Numbered from the stretch's first letter, positions 1-20,777 are shown. The stretch is DNA of 63,550 bases from Wenzhouxiangella sp. (GCA_007694885.1 REEW01000081.1:1-63550), one strand, 5' to 3'. Notes: generated by a model not told the origin, from the sequence alone. Numbers and translations: made by a program.

Positions 1-55
1 TCGCGAAGGCGGTCGCACCGTCGGTGCCGGCGTGGTGGCGAAAATCCACGAATAA
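1..55 (+). CDS. tuf: Elongation factor Tu, 3' end (partial)
   Basis: The last 17 codons and TAA stop of EF-Tu, the GTPase that delivers aminoacyl-tRNA to the ribosome. The gene runs in from before the window. Every base shown matches the end of the complete tuf gene at 15348-16538, and the two sequences diverge straight after the stop. This is the usual picture of duplicated tuf genes held identical by gene conversion. The copy sits next to tRNA-Trp-secE-nusG, so it corresponds to the tufB-type locus. Confidence 0.97.
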   Translation, partial: REGGRTVGAGVVAKIHE

Positions 56-60
56 GTTGA

Positions 61-131
61 AAGGGTTCAGGGTTCAGGGTTCAGGAAGAGCACAACCTGA
101 AACCTGAAACCTGAAACCTGAAACCTTTTTT
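61..131. repeat. Inverted heptamer tandem repeats with T-run between tuf and tRNA-Trp
   Basis: Three tandem GGGTTCA units (63-83) face four tandem CCTGAAA units (96-123), separated by 12 bases. The arms can pair with about one mismatch per heptamer, giving a hairpin of more than 20 bp followed by six T (126-131), the layout of an intrinsic terminator for tuf. However, the tRNA begins only two bases after the T-run and no sigma70 promoter is visible between, so complete termination would leave tRNA-Trp-secE-nusG without a promoter. It may be a leaky terminator or an RNA-processing site. The 7-bp units belong to the same style of repeat as those at 41201-41397. Confidence 0.85.
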
Positions 132-132
132 A

Positions 133-208
<76 letters not shown>

Positions 209-219
209 CCAATTGAATC

Positions 220-606
220 ATGGACGTTATGGCAGCCGAAAAGACATCGCCGCGCGACAACATGTTCTGGGCCGCTGGCCTCCTGGTTCTGATTGCCGGA
301 GTGGTGGGTTTCTTCCACTTCGCCGGCGAAGTCATGACCCTTGTCCGGACGATTGGGCTGCTGGCCTCGGTGGTCGTTGCCGGGCTGATCGTCGCCCAGA
401 CTGCCCGCGGCCGCGAAATGTTCGGTTTTGTCCGCGAGGCCGATGTCGAGCGGCGCAAGGTGGTCTGGCCGACTCGCCAGGAAACCCTGCAGACGACGCT
501 CATGGTCTTGGTCATCACGGTCATCGTGGCCATCTTGCTGTTTTTCATGGATACCTTGTTTGGTTGGGTGGTTCGCCGTCTGATTGGCGCGGGGGGAGGC
601 TCCTGA
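220..606 (+). CDS. secE: Preprotein translocase subunit SecE
   Basis: A small inner-membrane subunit that clamps SecY in the SecYEG channel. The protein is 128 aa, like E. coli SecE (127). Three hydrophobic segments are visible at about residues 15-35, 45-62 and 95-120, which is the three-helix form of gammaproteobacteria. The conserved cytosolic motif [10 protein letters not shown] precedes the last helix. ATG at 220 is used; a second in-frame ATG at 229 is possible. The stop TGA shares a base with the nusG ATG, so the two are translationally coupled. Its partner SecY is encoded at 25736. Confidence 0.96.
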   Translation: MDVMAAEKTSPRDNMFWAAGLLVLIAGVVGFFHFAGEVMTLVRTIGLLASVVVAGLIVAQTARGREMFGFVREADVERRKVVWPTRQETLQTTLMVLVITVIVAILLFFMDTLFGWVVRRLIGAGGGS

Positions 607-1139
607 TGGCCAAGCAGTGGTATGTGGTTCATGCCTTCTCCGGGTTTGAAAAACAGGTGATGAAGTCGCTGAAGGACCGGATCGAGCGGGCCGGCATGGA
701 AGACCTGTTCGGGGAGATTCTCGTTCCCACCGAGGAAGTGGTGGAAATGAAGAAGGGCGTGAAGCGTAGAAGTGAGCGCAAGTTCTTCCCGGGCTACGTG
801 CTGGTCGAAATGGAAATGAACGACGACAGCTGGCACCTGGTCAAGGATGTGCCCAAGGTCATGGGCTTCATCGGCGGCCGTCAGGATCGACCGGCGCCGA
901 TCAGCCAGCGTGAGGCAGATGCCATTCTGCAGCGGGTTGCCGAAGGTGTCGACAAGCCGCGGCCCAAGGTTCTGTTCGAACCGGGCGAGATGGTGCGGGT
1001 CATTGATGGCCCGTTCAATGATTTCAGTGGTGTGGTCGAGGAGATCAACTACGAAAAAAGCCGGTTGCGGGTTGCGGTGTCGATTTTCGGCCGCTCCACA
1101 CCGGTTGAGCTTGACTTCCAGCAGATCGAGAAGGTTTAG
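606..1139 (+). CDS. nusG: Transcription termination/antitermination factor NusG
   Basis: A 177-aa essential factor that binds RNA polymerase through its N-terminal NGN domain and Rho or S10 through its C-terminal KOW domain. The start [18 protein letters not shown] and the motif [10 protein letters not shown] mark the NGN domain (about 1-115). The KOW domain (about 124-177) has [16 protein letters not shown]. Its S10 partner is encoded at 16700, and a specialised paralogue (RfaH-like) lies at 39835-40362. The start codon overlaps the secE stop. Confidence 0.98.
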   Translation: MAKQWYVVHAFSGFEKQVMKSLKDRIERAGMEDLFGEILVPTEEVVEMKKGVKRRSERKFFPGYVLVEMEMNDDSWHLVKDVPKVMGFIGGRQDRPAPISQREADAILQRVAEGVDKPRPKVLFEPGEMVRVIDGPFNDFSGVVEEINYEKSRLRVAVSIFGRSTPVELDFQQIEKV

Positions 1140-1151
1140 ACAGGCTTGCGC

Positions 1152-1170
1152 TCAAGAGGTCATCTCTTGA
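1152..1170 (+). promoter_or_regulatory. Perfect 7-bp hairpin upstream of rplK
   Basis: TCAAGAG (1152-1158) pairs with CTCTTGA (1164-1170) around a five-base loop in the 99-base nusG-rplK gap. No T-run follows, so it is not a classical terminator. In E. coli the L11 operon is controlled by L1 binding its leader RNA; this hairpin is in the right place to belong to such a leader, but no L1-site consensus could be confirmed by eye. Confidence 0.4.
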
Positions 1171-1238
1171 ATGACTCACTAATCGACGGGGAGCTGCGGA
1201 CCGAGTGTCCGGGCGCCTGAACCCGAGGAGAAAACAGC

Positions 1239-1673
1239 ATGGCGAAGAAGATCAAGGCGTACATCAAGTTGCAGGTGCCTGCCGGGCAGGCCAATCCCAG
1301 CCCTCCGGTCGGTCCGGCACTGGGGCAGCACGGTGTCAATATAATGGAGTTCTGCAAGACCTTCAATGCCCAGACCCAGTCTACCGAGCAGGGCCTGCCG
1401 CTGCCGGTTGTGATCACGGTCTACAGCGATCGCAGTTTCACCTTCATCACCAAGACCCCGCCGGCCGCCGTCCTGCTGAAAAAGGCGGCCAAGATTCCGA
1501 AAGGCAGCGGCGAGCCGAATACCCGCAAGGTCGGGACGGTCACCCGCGAGCAGCTCGAAGAGATTGCGCGCATGAAAGAACCGGATCTCACGGCCTCGGA
1601 CATCGATGCAGCCGTGCGCACCATCGCCGGCAGCGCGCGCAGCATGGGTCTGAACGTGGAAGGAGTTGAATAA
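1239..1673 (+). CDS. rplK: 50S ribosomal protein L11
   Basis: A 144-aa protein of the GTPase-associated centre that binds 23S rRNA helices 43/44 and the L10-L12 stalk. The N-terminal motif [20 protein letters not shown] is diagnostic. A purine-rich Shine-Dalgarno (GAGGAG) precedes the ATG. The TAA stop overlaps the rplA ATG by one base, typical of the L11-L1 operon. Confidence 0.98.
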   Translation: MAKKIKAYIKLQVPAGQANPSPPVGPALGQHGVNIMEFCKTFNAQTQSTEQGLPLPVVITVYSDRSFTFITKTPPAAVLLKKAAKIPKGSGEPNTRKVGTVTREQLEEIARMKEPDLTASDIDAAVRTIAGSARSMGLNVEGVE

Positions 1674-2365
1674 TGGCCAGAAGCAAACGTTTACGCACGA
1701 TCCGCGAGCAGCTCGAGCCGGGAAAAACGTACTCGCTCGACGAGGCGCTTGAGTTGCTCAAGTCCTCCAGCAAGGTCAAGTTCACCGAGTCCGTGGATGT
1801 TGCCATCCGTCTCGGTGTGGATCCCCGCAAATCCGATCAGGTCGTGCGCGGCGCCATCGTTCTGCCCAACGGCACGGGCAAGTCGGTTCGCGTTGCCGTC
1901 TTCGCTCAGGGCGAAAACGCTGAAAAGGCCCTTGCGGCCGGCGCCGATATCGTCGGCTTCGAGGATCTGGCCGAGACCATCAAGGGTGGTCAGATCGATT
2001 TCGATGTGTGCATTGCCACCCCGGACGCCATGCGTGTTGTCGGTCGGCTCGGCACGATCCTGGGTCCGCGCGGTCTGATGCCCAACCCCAAGGTGGGCAC
2101 GGTGTCAACCGACGTGGAAACGGCGGTGAAAAACGCCAAGGCCGGTCAAGTCCAGTTTCGGACCGATAAGGCCGGGATCATTCACAGCACCATCGGCAAG
2201 GCGGATTTCGATACTGATTCGCTCAAGGGCAACCTGGCCGCGCTGGTCAACGAGCTGGTCAAGATCAAGCCGCCGGCAGCGAAAGGGCAGTACCTGAAGA
2301 AGATCGCAGTCTCCACGACCATGGGTCCGGGGCTGACAGTGGATACGGGAAGCCTGGCGCTTTAA
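1673..2365 (+). CDS. rplA: 50S ribosomal protein L1
   Basis: A 230-aa protein forming the L1 stalk near the E site; in many bacteria it represses its own operon. Visible family signatures are the N-terminal [20 protein letters not shown] and the central [18 protein letters not shown]. Length is close to E. coli L1 (234). It follows rplK with a one-base overlap, and a 302-base leader separates it from rplJ. Confidence 0.98.
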   Translation: MARSKRLRTIREQLEPGKTYSLDEALELLKSSSKVKFTESVDVAIRLGVDPRKSDQVVRGAIVLPNGTGKSVRVAVFAQGENAEKALAAGADIVGFEDLAETIKGGQIDFDVCIATPDAMRVVGRLGTILGPRGLMPNPKVGTVSTDVETAVKNAKAGQVQFRTDKAGIIHSTIGKADFDTDSLKGNLAALVNELVKIKPPAAKGQYLKKIAVSTTMGPGLTVDTGSLAL

Positions 2366-2667
2366 GGAAAGGGCCGGGTTTGTCCGGAAAGAAGACACGG
2401 AGAAGAAGTTTCTTGTTCTCCGGGGCGTTCGTCCCTTCGGGGGCGCCCGTCCAAGACCGCGGGTCGCTGACCGGTCGCCATGACGGTCACGGTAATGGGT
2501 CATCCGCCCGCGCAGATGGTGATGCCCGATTGAATTCGTGCTGGTTTTGTTGAAAGCCGCAAGAATGAAACGGCCACCAATAGGTCCGGGATCGTCCGAT
2601 GACGGTTCCCGGGAAATGGTAAGTGCAGTCAGCAAGCAGGACTGTTTCATCTCAACGGAGGTAGCCA
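2366..2667 (+). promoter_or_regulatory. L10 operon leader region (rplA-rplJ intergenic)
   Basis: A 302-base non-coding stretch between L1 and L10, where gammaproteobacteria carry the rplJ promoter and the L10-leader RNA bound by the L10(L12)4 complex for feedback control. Several GC-rich inverted segments are visible, for example GGGCG near 2420 with CGCCC near 2440. I could not assign the exact Rfam fold by eye. The segment ends with a good Shine-Dalgarno (GGAGG, about 2658-2662) for rplJ. No convincing open reading frame is present. Confidence 0.65.
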
Positions 2668-3195
2668 ATGGCGCTCACACTTGAGCAGAAAAAAGCAGTC
2701 GTGGCAGAGGTTTCTGAAGTGGCCAGGACCGCCCATTCTGTTGTCGCTGCCGAGTACCGCGGCATTACCGTCGGGAAGATGACCGAATTGCGCTCCAAGG
2801 CGCGCAAGGAAGGTGTCTTCCTGAAGGTCGCCAAGAACACGCTGGTGCGTCGTGCCGTTGAGGGTACCGACTTCGAATGCATGTCCGATTCTCTGACCGG
2901 GCCGCTGCTGTTTGCTTTCTCGATCGACGATCCGGGAGCGGCGGCACGTTTGGTAAAGGATTTTTCCAAGGACAATGATCGTCTCGTCCCGCGGCTGGTC
3001 TCTGTTGGAGCCCAGCTGTTCGATGCCGGTGAACTGGAGCGTCTGTCCAGGTTGCCGACACGGGATCAGGCGATTGCCATGCTGATGGGCACCATGAAGG
3101 CGCCGATCGAGAAGTTTGTCCGTACCCTCGCCGAACCGCACGCCAAGCTCGTTCGGACCATCGCCGCAGTTCGCGACAGCAAGCAAGCTGCCTGA
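2668..3195 (+). CDS. rplJ: 50S ribosomal protein L10
   Basis: A 175-aa base of the L7/L12 stalk. The N-terminal domain (MALTLEQKKAVVAEV, RGITVGKMTELRSKARKEG) binds 23S rRNA, and the C-terminal helix carries L12 dimers. Length is slightly above E. coli L10 (165). It is followed after 79 bases by rplL, and L10 is the expected feedback repressor acting on the leader just upstream. Confidence 0.98.
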   Translation: MALTLEQKKAVVAEVSEVARTAHSVVAAEYRGITVGKMTELRSKARKEGVFLKVAKNTLVRRAVEGTDFECMSDSLTGPLLFAFSIDDPGAAARLVKDFSKDNDRLVPRLVSVGAQLFDAGELERLSRLPTRDQAIAMLMGTMKAPIEKFVRTLAEPHAKLVRTIAAVRDSKQAA

Positions 3196-3274
3196 TTCTC
3201 GTAACAAGTCAAACGTCAAGACCCAGGCTCAGGCTGAGCCAAAGTCTTTTTCAATCTTTAGGAGTTAAACGAAA

Positions 3275-3655
3275 ATGGCCGTTTCAAAAGAAGACATTCT
3301 TGAAACCATCTCTAACATGAGCGTCATGGAGGTCGTTGACCTGATTGAAGCCATGGAAGAAAAGTTCGGTGTTTCCGCTGCTGCTGCCGTGGCCGTGGCC
3401 TCTGGTCCGGCTGGCGGCGGTGAGGCGGAAGCTGCCGAGGAGCAGACCGAGTTCGACGTGATCCTGGCAAGCTTCGGCTCCAACAAGGTCGCCGTGATCA
3501 AGGCCGTGCGCAGCATTACCGGTCTGGGTCTCAAGGAGGCCAAAGACCTGGTGGAAGGCGCGCCGGCGCCGGTCAAGGAAGCCGCGTCCAAGGACGAGGC
3601 CGGAGAACTCAAAAAGCAGCTGGAAGAAGCAGGCGCGACCGTCGAGGTCAAGTAA
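3275..3655 (+). CDS. rplL: 50S ribosomal protein L7/L12
   Basis: A 126-aa stalk protein present in multiple copies per ribosome, recruiting EF-Tu and EF-G. The N-terminal dimerisation helix (about 1-32) is followed by an Ala/Gly/Glu-rich hinge (about 36-56) and the factor-binding domain with [21 protein letters not shown] strong Shine-Dalgarno (TAGGAG) lies before the ATG. It is co-transcribed with rplJ, and rpoB follows after a structured gap. Confidence 0.98.
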   Translation: MAVSKEDILETISNMSVMEVVDLIEAMEEKFGVSAAAAVAVASGPAGGGEAEAAEEQTEFDVILASFGSNKVAVIKAVRSITGLGLKEAKDLVEGAPAPVKEAASKDEAGELKKQLEEAGATVEVK

Positions 3656-3685
3656 GCCTGTTGCTTTCGGGAAAGAAAGACGGCT

Positions 3686-3718
3686 CAGGCTGGGCAGCCA
3701 TCACGGCTGCCCGGCCTG
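3686..3718 (+). promoter_or_regulatory. rplL-rpoB intergenic hairpin (attenuator/processing element)
   Basis: CAGGC plus GGGCAGCC (3686-3699) pair with GGCTGCCC plus GCCTG (3705-3718), giving 13 pairs around a short loop. No T-run follows directly. In E. coli the equivalent gap holds a partial terminator and an RNase III site that set the ratio of ribosomal protein to RNA polymerase subunits. The same role is likely here by position and structure. Confidence 0.6.
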
Positions 3719-3829
3719 TGCCTGTTTAAGATTCAAGGCGGCAGCCAGTGGCGGGGTGGATTCCGGGCCCCTCGTCGTTCATTGTAACCAGACCCGGCCG
3801 GTTTGCAATATCAGGTGGGTAACACGCTC

Positions 3830-7912
<4,083 letters not shown>

Positions 7913-7933
7913 TCTCAGGAGGAGTAGCTTAAA

Positions 7934-12160
<4,227 letters not shown>

Positions 12161-12216
12161 GGTCGGCAGGATTGCTCCGGCCATCGGCCGGGGTCGTCGT
12201 CCGGACCCGTTGATTG

Positions 12217-12244
12217 AGCCCCGCCGAACCGGCGGGGCTTCCTT
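12217..12244 (+). terminator. Intrinsic terminator after rpoC
   Basis: GCCCCGCCG (12218-12226) pairs perfectly with CGGCGGGGC (12230-12238) around an AAC loop, flanked by an extra A-T pair and followed by TTCCTT. It closes the rplJL-rpoBC unit. Its T-rich tail runs into the -35 box of the next promoter. Confidence 0.85.
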
Positions 12245-12271
12245 GACAGTGCCGAACTAAGTCTATAAAAT
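12243..12271 (+). promoter_or_regulatory. Sigma70 promoter of the str operon (rpsL)
   Basis: A consensus -35 TTGACA (12243-12248) and a -10 TAAAAT (12266-12271) are separated by 17 bp; TATAAA at 12264 is an overlapping alternative. The likely start is about 12278, leaving a leader of about 55 bases before rpsL. Confidence 0.8.
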
Positions 12272-12332
12272 TCCCGTTCTTCGGCAGACCGCTCTTGCGG
12301 GGCTGTCGTTTGTTTTCTTAAGGTCCATTAAT

Positions 12333-12707
12333 ATGTCCACCATCAATCAGTTGGTTCGCAAGCCGCGGCGAGCGAAGCAGTACAAATCGAACGTGCCGGC
12401 GCTCGAAGCATCGCCGCAAAAACGCGGGGTTTGCACCCGCGTCTACACCACCACGCCGAAAAAGCCGAATTCCGCCTTGCGCAAGGTTGCGCGAGTGCGT
12501 TTGACCAACGGTTACGAGGTCACCAGCTACATCGGTGGAGAGGGTCACAACCTCCAGGAGCACTCCGTGGTCCTGATCCGTGGTGGTCGCGTAAAGGATC
12601 TGCCGGGTGTGCGTTATCACACCGTTCGGGGCAGCCTGGACACCGCTGGCGTATCCGATCGCCGTCAGGGTCGGTCGAAGTACGGCGCCAAGCGTCCCAA
12701 GAAATAG
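12333..12707 (+). CDS. rpsL: 30S ribosomal protein S12
   Basis: A 124-aa decoding-centre protein. The loops [10 protein letters not shown] (K43) and [14 protein letters not shown] (K88) have the lysines whose substitution gives streptomycin resistance, so this allele looks wild type. The aspartate after K88 (D89) is the residue methylthiolated in many bacteria. It is first in the str operon, directly behind a strong promoter. Confidence 0.98.
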   Translation: MSTINQLVRKPRRAKQYKSNVPALEASPQKRGVCTRVYTTTPKKPNSALRKVARVRLTNGYEVTSYIGGEGHNLQEHSVVLIRGGRVKDLPGVRYHTVRGSLDTAGVSDRRQGRSKYGAKRPKK

Positions 12708-12718
12708 GAGCAGATCCA

Positions 12719-13189
12719 ATGTCCCGCAAGCATTCAAATTTCGAGCGGCCGATTCTTCCCGACCCGAAATTCGGTAACGAGATGATCGCCCGATTCATCA
12801 ATATGGTCATGCAGAGCGGCAAGAAATCGGTCGCCGAGCGGATCGTCTACGGCGCCATCGACGAGATGGAGCGACGCGGCCAGGCAGACCCGCTGGCGGC
12901 CGTCGAAAAGGCCCTGGACAACGTCGCGCCGGCCGTGGAGGTCAAATCGCGCCGGGTCGGCGGGGCTACCTACCAGGTACCCGTCGAGGTGCGCCCCAAG
13001 CGGCGCCGGACCCTGGCCATGCGCTGGGTCATCGACTCGGCCCGCAAGCGCGGCGAGTCGAGCATGCCGTTGCGCCTGGCCGGTGAGCTCATGGACGCCG
13101 TCGACGAGCGGGGTTCTGCGGTCAAGAAGCGCGAGGACGTCCATCGAATGGCCGAAGCCAACAAGGCTTTTTCGCATTACCGCTGGTAA
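12719..13189 (+). CDS. rpsG: 30S ribosomal protein S7
   Basis: A 156-aa protein that nucleates assembly of the 30S head and, in E. coli, represses the str operon. The start ATG 12719 gives [21 protein letters not shown]; the core motif [19 protein letters not shown] and the C-terminal [20 protein letters not shown] are diagnostic. AGGAG lies nine bases before the ATG. It ends 27 bases before fusA. Confidence 0.97.
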   Translation: MSRKHSNFERPILPDPKFGNEMIARFINMVMQSGKKSVAERIVYGAIDEMERRGQADPLAAVEKALDNVAPAVEVKSRRVGGATYQVPVEVRPKRRRTLAMRWVIDSARKRGESSMPLRLAGELMDAVDERGSAVKKREDVHRMAEANKAFSHYRW

Positions 13190-13216
13190 TGCCCGTCTCC
13201 CCAGAGGTTTAGTACC

Positions 13217-15310
<2,094 letters not shown>

Positions 15311-15347
15311 GCCATCAATCGTCTACCGAAAACAGAAGGAAACAGTC

Positions 15348-16538
<1,191 letters not shown>

Positions 16539-16542
16539 AGCA

Positions 16543-16573
16543 CTGGCAATTTTACCTGGGCCGTTGTTATAAT
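16543..16573 (+). promoter_or_regulatory. Putative S10 operon promoter
   Basis: A perfect -10 TATAAT at 16568-16573 lies in the tuf-rpsJ gap. The -35 is weak (CTGGCA at 16543-16548 with 19-bp spacing). The expected start near 16580 would put the strong hairpin at 16591-16621 within the leader RNA. Confidence 0.55.
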
Positions 16574-16590
16574 GGGCGGCTCGAGTATAT

Positions 16591-16621
16591 GGGCCCCTTC
16601 AGTCCCAGGCTGAGGGGGCCC
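16591..16621 (+). promoter_or_regulatory. S10 leader / tuf-distal hairpin
   Basis: Twelve bases GGGCCCCTTCAG (16591-16602) pair with CTGAGGGGGCCC (16610-16621) with one wobble pair and a 7-base loop. The tail TTGATCTT is only modestly T-rich. It could end tuf transcripts or be the structured leader through which L4 represses the S10 operon in E. coli relatives. Which is true cannot be decided by eye. Confidence 0.6.
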
Positions 16622-16699
16622 TTGATCTTCGGATCAGAGCAATGGTCGCCCGAAAGGGCGGCGGGTTCGAGTTCTTTTACAGACTAAAGGCGTACGGCA

Positions 16700-17011
16700 A
16701 TGGCCGAACAGAAAATCCGTATTCGTTTGAAGGGTTTCGATCATCGTCTGATCGATCGATCGACCCAGGAAATCGTGGATACCGCCAAGCGGACCGGGGC
16801 TCAGGTTCGGGGTCCAATCCCGCTGCCGACCCGGAAGGAGCGCTACACGGTCCTGATTTCCCCGCACGTCAACAAGGACGCGCGTGATCAGTACGAAATC
16901 CGGACCCACAAGAGGCTCCTGGATATCGTCGACCCGAACGACAAGACCGTCGATGCGCTGATGAAGCTGGATCTCGCCGCCGGCGTCGACGTCCAGATCA
17001 AGCTGTACTGA
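16700..17011 (+). CDS. rpsJ: 30S ribosomal protein S10 (NusE)
   Basis: A 103-aa protein of the 30S head that is also the NusB partner in antitermination and binds NusG/RfaH KOW domains. [24 protein letters not shown] and [13 protein letters not shown] are diagnostic. First gene of the S10 operon. All three partners (nusG, nusB, an RfaH-like gene) are in this window. Confidence 0.98.
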   Translation: MAEQKIRIRLKGFDHRLIDRSTQEIVDTAKRTGAQVRGPIPLPTRKERYTVLISPHVNKDARDQYEIRTHKRLLDIVDPNDKTVDALMKLDLAAGVDVQIKLY

Positions 17012-17031
17012 GGCCAACGGGAGATAGAGCA

Positions 17032-17670
17032 ATGACAATCGGACTCGTAGGCAAGAAAAAGGGTATGACCCGGGTGTTTTCGGAAGATGGCACCTCGGTG
17101 CCCGTCACCGTGGTCGAGGTCAGCCCCAACCGTGTGACCCAGGTTCGCACCAGCCAGGCCGATGGCTATTCCGCCATCCAGGTCACCAGCGGCAGTCGTC
17201 GTACGTCTTTGGTCAATCGACCCCTGGCAGGTCACTTTGCCAAGGCCGGCGTCGAAGCCGGAGATGGTCTGTGGGAGTTCCGCCTGGATGCCGGCGAAGG
17301 AGCCGATTTGCAGGTGGGCGCCGAGATCGCTGTCGGCCACTTCGAAGTCGGGCAACGCGTAGACGTCACCGGGACCAGCAAGGGCAAGGGGTTCGCGGGC
17401 GTGATCAAGCGCCACAACTTCCGTATGCAGGATGCGACCCATGGTAATTCGCTGTCGCATCGCGCGCCGGGTTCCATCGGTCAGTGCCAGACGCCCGGGC
17501 GCGTCTTCAAGGGCAAGAAAATGGCCGGTCGCATGGGCGGCGAGCGCGTGACCACCCAGAACCTGGAAGTGGTGCGCGTCGATGCAGAGCGCAATTTGCT
17601 GCTCATTCGCGGTGCGGTTCCGGGCGCGCCCGGCGGTCACGTTTTTGTCCGGCCTTCCAGCAAGGCTTGA
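17032..17670 (+). CDS. rplC: 50S ribosomal protein L3
   Basis: A 212-aa early-assembly 23S-binding protein reaching the peptidyl-transferase centre. The loop [20 protein letters not shown] contains Q153, which aligns with E. coli Gln150, the residue methylated by PrmB; the likely prmB gene is at 62460-63350. [14 protein letters not shown] completes the signature. Start ATG 17032 has GGGAG upstream. Confidence 0.98.
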   Translation: MTIGLVGKKKGMTRVFSEDGTSVPVTVVEVSPNRVTQVRTSQADGYSAIQVTSGSRRTSLVNRPLAGHFAKAGVEAGDGLWEFRLDAGEGADLQVGAEIAVGHFEVGQRVDVTGTSKGKGFAGVIKRHNFRMQDATHGNSLSHRAPGSIGQCQTPGRVFKGKKMAGRMGGERVTTQNLEVVRVDAERNLLLIRGAVPGAPGGHVFVRPSSKA

Positions 17671-17689
17671 GATTTCAGGAGAATTTGTG

Positions 17690-18292
17690 ATGGAACTTGC
17701 AGTCGCCGGCGGTGCAACAATCGAGGTCTCGGACCAGGTGTTTGGCCGAGATTTTTCAGAGCCATTGGTTCACCAGGTCGTGACCGCTTACCTGGCCGGG
17801 GCCAGGGCGGGCACCAAGGCGCAGAAGAATCGCGCCGCCGTTTCCGGTGGCGGCCGCAAGCCGTGGCGCCAGAAGGGCACGGGCAATGCGCGTGCCGGAA
17901 CCATTCGCAGCCCGATATGGCGCAGCGGCGGTGTGACGTTTGCCGCCCAGCCGCGCGATTTCAGCCAGAAGGTGAATCGCAAGCAGTTCCGCAGCGCTCT
18001 GAAGTCGATTCTCTCGGAGCTGGTGCGCCAGGACCGCCTGAAGGTTGTCGACTCGCTGTCGCTTGAGCAGCCGCGCACCAGCCTGGCAGCCGGGTTGCTT
18101 GCCGAGCTTGGGGTGAAGCGCGGCCTGCTCGTCGATGCCGAGCCGGATGGCAACCTGTTTCTCGCGACCCGGAACCTGCCGGGCGTTTACGTTCTGGCGG
18201 CCGATCGGCTGGATCCGGTCAGCCTGGTCGGAGCGGACATGGTCGTCATGACCCGCTCGGCTGTGGAAAAGATTCAGGAGTGGCTGGCATGA
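17690..18292 (+). CDS. rplD: 50S ribosomal protein L4
   Basis: A 200-aa protein lining the exit tunnel and, in E. coli, repressor of the S10 operon. ATG 17690 ([20 protein letters not shown]) has AGGAG upstream. The extended loop with [18 protein letters not shown] and the phrase [12 protein letters not shown] is typical. Its TGA overlaps the rplW ATG by four bases (ATGA). Confidence 0.97.
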   Translation: MELAVAGGATIEVSDQVFGRDFSEPLVHQVVTAYLAGARAGTKAQKNRAAVSGGGRKPWRQKGTGNARAGTIRSPIWRSGGVTFAAQPRDFSQKVNRKQFRSALKSILSELVRQDRLKVVDSLSLEQPRTSLAAGLLAELGVKRGLLVDAEPDGNLFLATRNLPGVYVLAADRLDPVSLVGADMVVMTRSAVEKIQEWLA

Positions 18293-18585
18293 AAAACGAA
18301 CGTTTGTACCAGGTGATCCGTTTTCCGCATATCTCGGAAAAGACCGCGCGCCTTCAGGCTGATTCAAATCAGTACGTGTTCGAGGTTCGCAAGGACGCCA
18401 CCAAGACCGAGATTCGTCAAGCGGTCGAAGGTCTGTTCGAGGTCGAGGTCGAAGGCGTACGGGTTGTCAACGTCAAGGGCAAACGGAAAAGTTTCCGTTT
18501 TCGTTCCGGGCGTCAGAAAGATTGGAAGAAGGCCTATGTGCGAGTACGCGCAGGCCAGGTCATCGAAGACTTGCAGGCTGACTGA
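18289..18585 (+). CDS. rplW: 50S ribosomal protein L23
   Basis: A 98-aa protein at the tunnel exit, docking site for trigger factor and SRP. ATG 18289 gives [19 protein letters not shown]; an in-frame GTG three codons earlier is less likely because the ATGA overlap with rplD is a standard coupling. The basic loop [21 protein letters not shown] is visible. Confidence 0.96.
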   Translation: MKNERLYQVIRFPHISEKTARLQADSNQYVFEVRKDATKTEIRQAVEGLFEVEVEGVRVVNVKGKRKSFRFRSGRQKDWKKAYVRVRAGQVIEDLQAD

Positions 18586-18617
18586 AGTCTGATATTGCAG
18601 AGCCGGGATTAGTAGAC

Positions 18618-19445
18618 ATGCCTATTGTCAAAGCAAAACCCACATCGCCAGGCCGGCGCGGCAAGGTGTCGATCCGTCATGATCACCTGTGGTCGGGCAA
18701 GCCCTATTCGCCGCTGCTGGAGTCGCAGAGCTCGACCGGTGGTCGCAACAACGCCGGTCGGATCACGACCCGCCACAAGGGCGGCGGCCACAAGCATCAT
18801 TACCGGGTCGTCGACTTCAAGCGCGACAAGGATGGCGTCAAGGGCGTGGTTGAGCGGATCGAATACGACCCCAACCGCAGCGCCCACATCGCCCTGATCA
18901 AGTTTCTCGACGGTGAGCGCAGGTATATCCTCGCGCCGCGCAACGTCAGGGCCGGAGACGAGATTCTCAGTGGCTCCGAGGCGCCGATCAAGCCGGGCAA
19001 CGCCATGCAGTTGCGCTCGATTCCGGTCGGGACCCAGATCCACAACGTCGAACTCAAGCCCGGAAAGGGCGGTCAGCTTGCCCGCAGTGCCGGGTCGGTC
19101 GTTCAGTTGGTGGCTCGCGAGGGCCAGTATGCGACGGTCATGCTGCGCTCCGGCGAGATGCGCAAGATCCATGCGCGCTGCCGGGCAACGATCGGCCAGG
19201 TGTCCAACTCCGAGCACAACCTGGAGAAGCTGGGCAAGGCGGGCGCCAAGCGCTGGCGGGGTGTTCGCCCCACCGTCCGCGGCGTTGCCATGAACCCGGT
19301 CGATCACCCTCATGGTGGCGGTGAAGGCCGTACCTCCGGGGGGCGTCATCCGGTAACGCCCTGGGGTCAGCCGACCAAGGGCAAGCGTACCCGTACCAAC
19401 AAGCGGACCGGGAAGTACATCTCGCGGCCGCGCAAGCGTAAATAG
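18618..19445 (+). CDS. rplB: 50S ribosomal protein L2
   Basis: A 275-aa protein essential for subunit joining and peptidyl transfer. [22 protein letters not shown] in the N-terminal part and [21 protein letters not shown] near the C-terminus, with the conserved histidine, are diagnostic. It lies between rplW and rpsS in canonical order. Confidence 0.98.
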   Translation: MPIVKAKPTSPGRRGKVSIRHDHLWSGKPYSPLLESQSSTGGRNNAGRITTRHKGGGHKHHYRVVDFKRDKDGVKGVVERIEYDPNRSAHIALIKFLDGERRYILAPRNVRAGDEILSGSEAPIKPGNAMQLRSIPVGTQIHNVELKPGKGGQLARSAGSVVQLVAREGQYATVMLRSGEMRKIHARCRATIGQVSNSEHNLEKLGKAGAKRWRGVRPTVRGVAMNPVDHPHGGGEGRTSGGRHPVTPWGQPTKGKRTRTNKRTGKYISRPRKRK

Positions 19446-19459
19446 AACAGGAATTCACG

Positions 19460-19732
19460 ATGCCACGTTCAATCAAGAAAGGGCCTTTCGTTGACCACCA
19501 CCTCGTCGCCAAAGTCGACGCCGCGGTGGAGACCAACAACAAGCGTCCGATCAAGACCTGGTCACGCCGTTCCATGATCCTGCCGGACATGGTCGGGCTG
19601 ACGATTGCGATCCACAACGGGCGTCAACACGTGCCGATCCTGATCAACGAAAACATGGTCGGCCACAAGCTCGGGGAGTTCGCGCCAACGCGTACTTTCA
19701 AGGGCCATGCGGCCGACCGGAAAAGCAGGTAA
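19460..19732 (+). CDS. rpsS: 30S ribosomal protein S19
   Basis: A 90-aa protein of the 30S head near the A-site finger. [15 protein letters not shown] and [15 protein letters not shown] are the family hallmarks, and the C-terminal [17 protein letters not shown] is complete. AGGAA precedes the ATG. Confidence 0.98.
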   Translation: MPRSIKKGPFVDHHLVAKVDAAVETNNKRPIKTWSRRSMILPDMVGLTIAIHNGRQHVPILINENMVGHKLGEFAPTRTFKGHAADRKSR

Positions 19733-19746
19733 CAGGAAGCGAAGTG

Positions 19747-20079
19747 ATGGAAGCGATTGCAAAGCTCAGAGGTGCTCGTGTTTCGGCCCAGAAGGCGAGG
19801 CTGGTGGCGGATCAGGTCCGCGGCTTGCCGGTCGAGCGCGCCGATGAGTTGCTGATGTTCAGCAACAAAAAGGCCGCGCAGATCATCCGCAAGGTTCTTC
19901 TCTCGGCCGTGGCCAACGCCGAACACAACACCGGCGCGGACATCGACGAGCTGAAGGTGGATCGAATCTGGGTGGACGAAGGTCCGACCATGAAGCGCGG
20001 CCGGGCTCGGGCCAAGGGCCGTTACACCCGGATCCTCAAAAGAAGCAGTCACATAACCGTCGTGCTGGCAGAGAGTTAA
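19747..20079 (+). CDS. rplV: 50S ribosomal protein L22
   Basis: A 110-aa protein whose hairpin lines the exit tunnel. ATG 19747 ([20 protein letters not shown]) gives exactly the E. coli length; a GTG one codon earlier is in frame. The hairpin segment [21 protein letters not shown] is intact, without the deletions linked to macrolide resistance. Confidence 0.97.
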   Translation: MEAIAKLRGARVSAQKARLVADQVRGLPVERADELLMFSNKKAAQIIRKVLLSAVANAEHNTGADIDELKVDRIWVDEGPTMKRGRARAKGRYTRILKRSSHITVVLAES

Positions 20080-20088
20080 GGACAAACC

Positions 20089-20775
20089 ATGGGTCAAAAG
20101 GTACATCCAAACGGAATTCGGCTCGGCATCTCCAGGGACTGGTCTGCCAAGTGGTACGCGGAAGGCGAGGAATTCGCCAACTACCTCAATTCCGATCTTC
20201 AGGCACGCGCATACCTCAACAAGACGTTGGCGCATGCCGCCATCAGCCATATCCAGATCGAACGCCCGGCCAAGTCGGCCGAGATCACGGTGCACACGGC
20301 GCGGCCGGGGATCGTGATCGGCAAGAAGGGCGAAGACATCGAAAAGCTGCGGCGTGAAGTCAGCAAGATCATGGGCGTGCCGACCAATATTCGGGTCAGC
20401 GAGATCCGCAAGCCGGAATTGGACGCCAAGCTGGTTGCCGACAGCATTGCCCAGCAACTCGAGCGGCGGGTCATGTTCCGGCGCGCAATGAAGCGCGCGG
20501 TTGGCAACGCCATGCGCCTGGGTGCCCTGGGAATCAAGGTCCAGGTTGGCGGTCGTCTGAATGGTGCCGACATCGCTCGTACCGAATGGTACCGCGAAGG
20601 CCGGGTGCCGCTGCACACGCTGCGCGCCGACGTCGATTATGGTGTCGCTGAAGCCGAGACCACGTATGGAATGATCGGAATCAAGGTGTGGGTGTACAAG
20701 GGCGATGTCTTTGATCTGCACGCCGAAGCCAAAGCCGACAATGCCCCCGGTCGGGGCGGACGCAAGGAGAGCTAA
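20089..20775 (+). CDS. rpsC: 30S ribosomal protein S3
   Basis: A 228-aa protein at the mRNA entry channel. [18 protein letters not shown] opens it. The KH domain (about 40-110) has the GxxG-like motif [12 protein letters not shown]. The C-terminal domain contains [22 protein letters not shown]. Ends in a basic tail. Followed two bases later by rplP. Confidence 0.98.
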   Translation: MGQKVHPNGIRLGISRDWSAKWYAEGEEFANYLNSDLQARAYLNKTLAHAAISHIQIERPAKSAEITVHTARPGIVIGKKGEDIEKLRREVSKIMGVPTNIRVSEIRKPELDAKLVADSIAQQLERRVMFRRAMKRAVGNAMRLGALGIKVQVGGRLNGADIARTEWYREGRVPLHTLRADVDYGVAEAETTYGMIGIKVWVYKGDVFDLHAEAKADNAPGRGGRKES

Positions 20776-20777
20776 TC

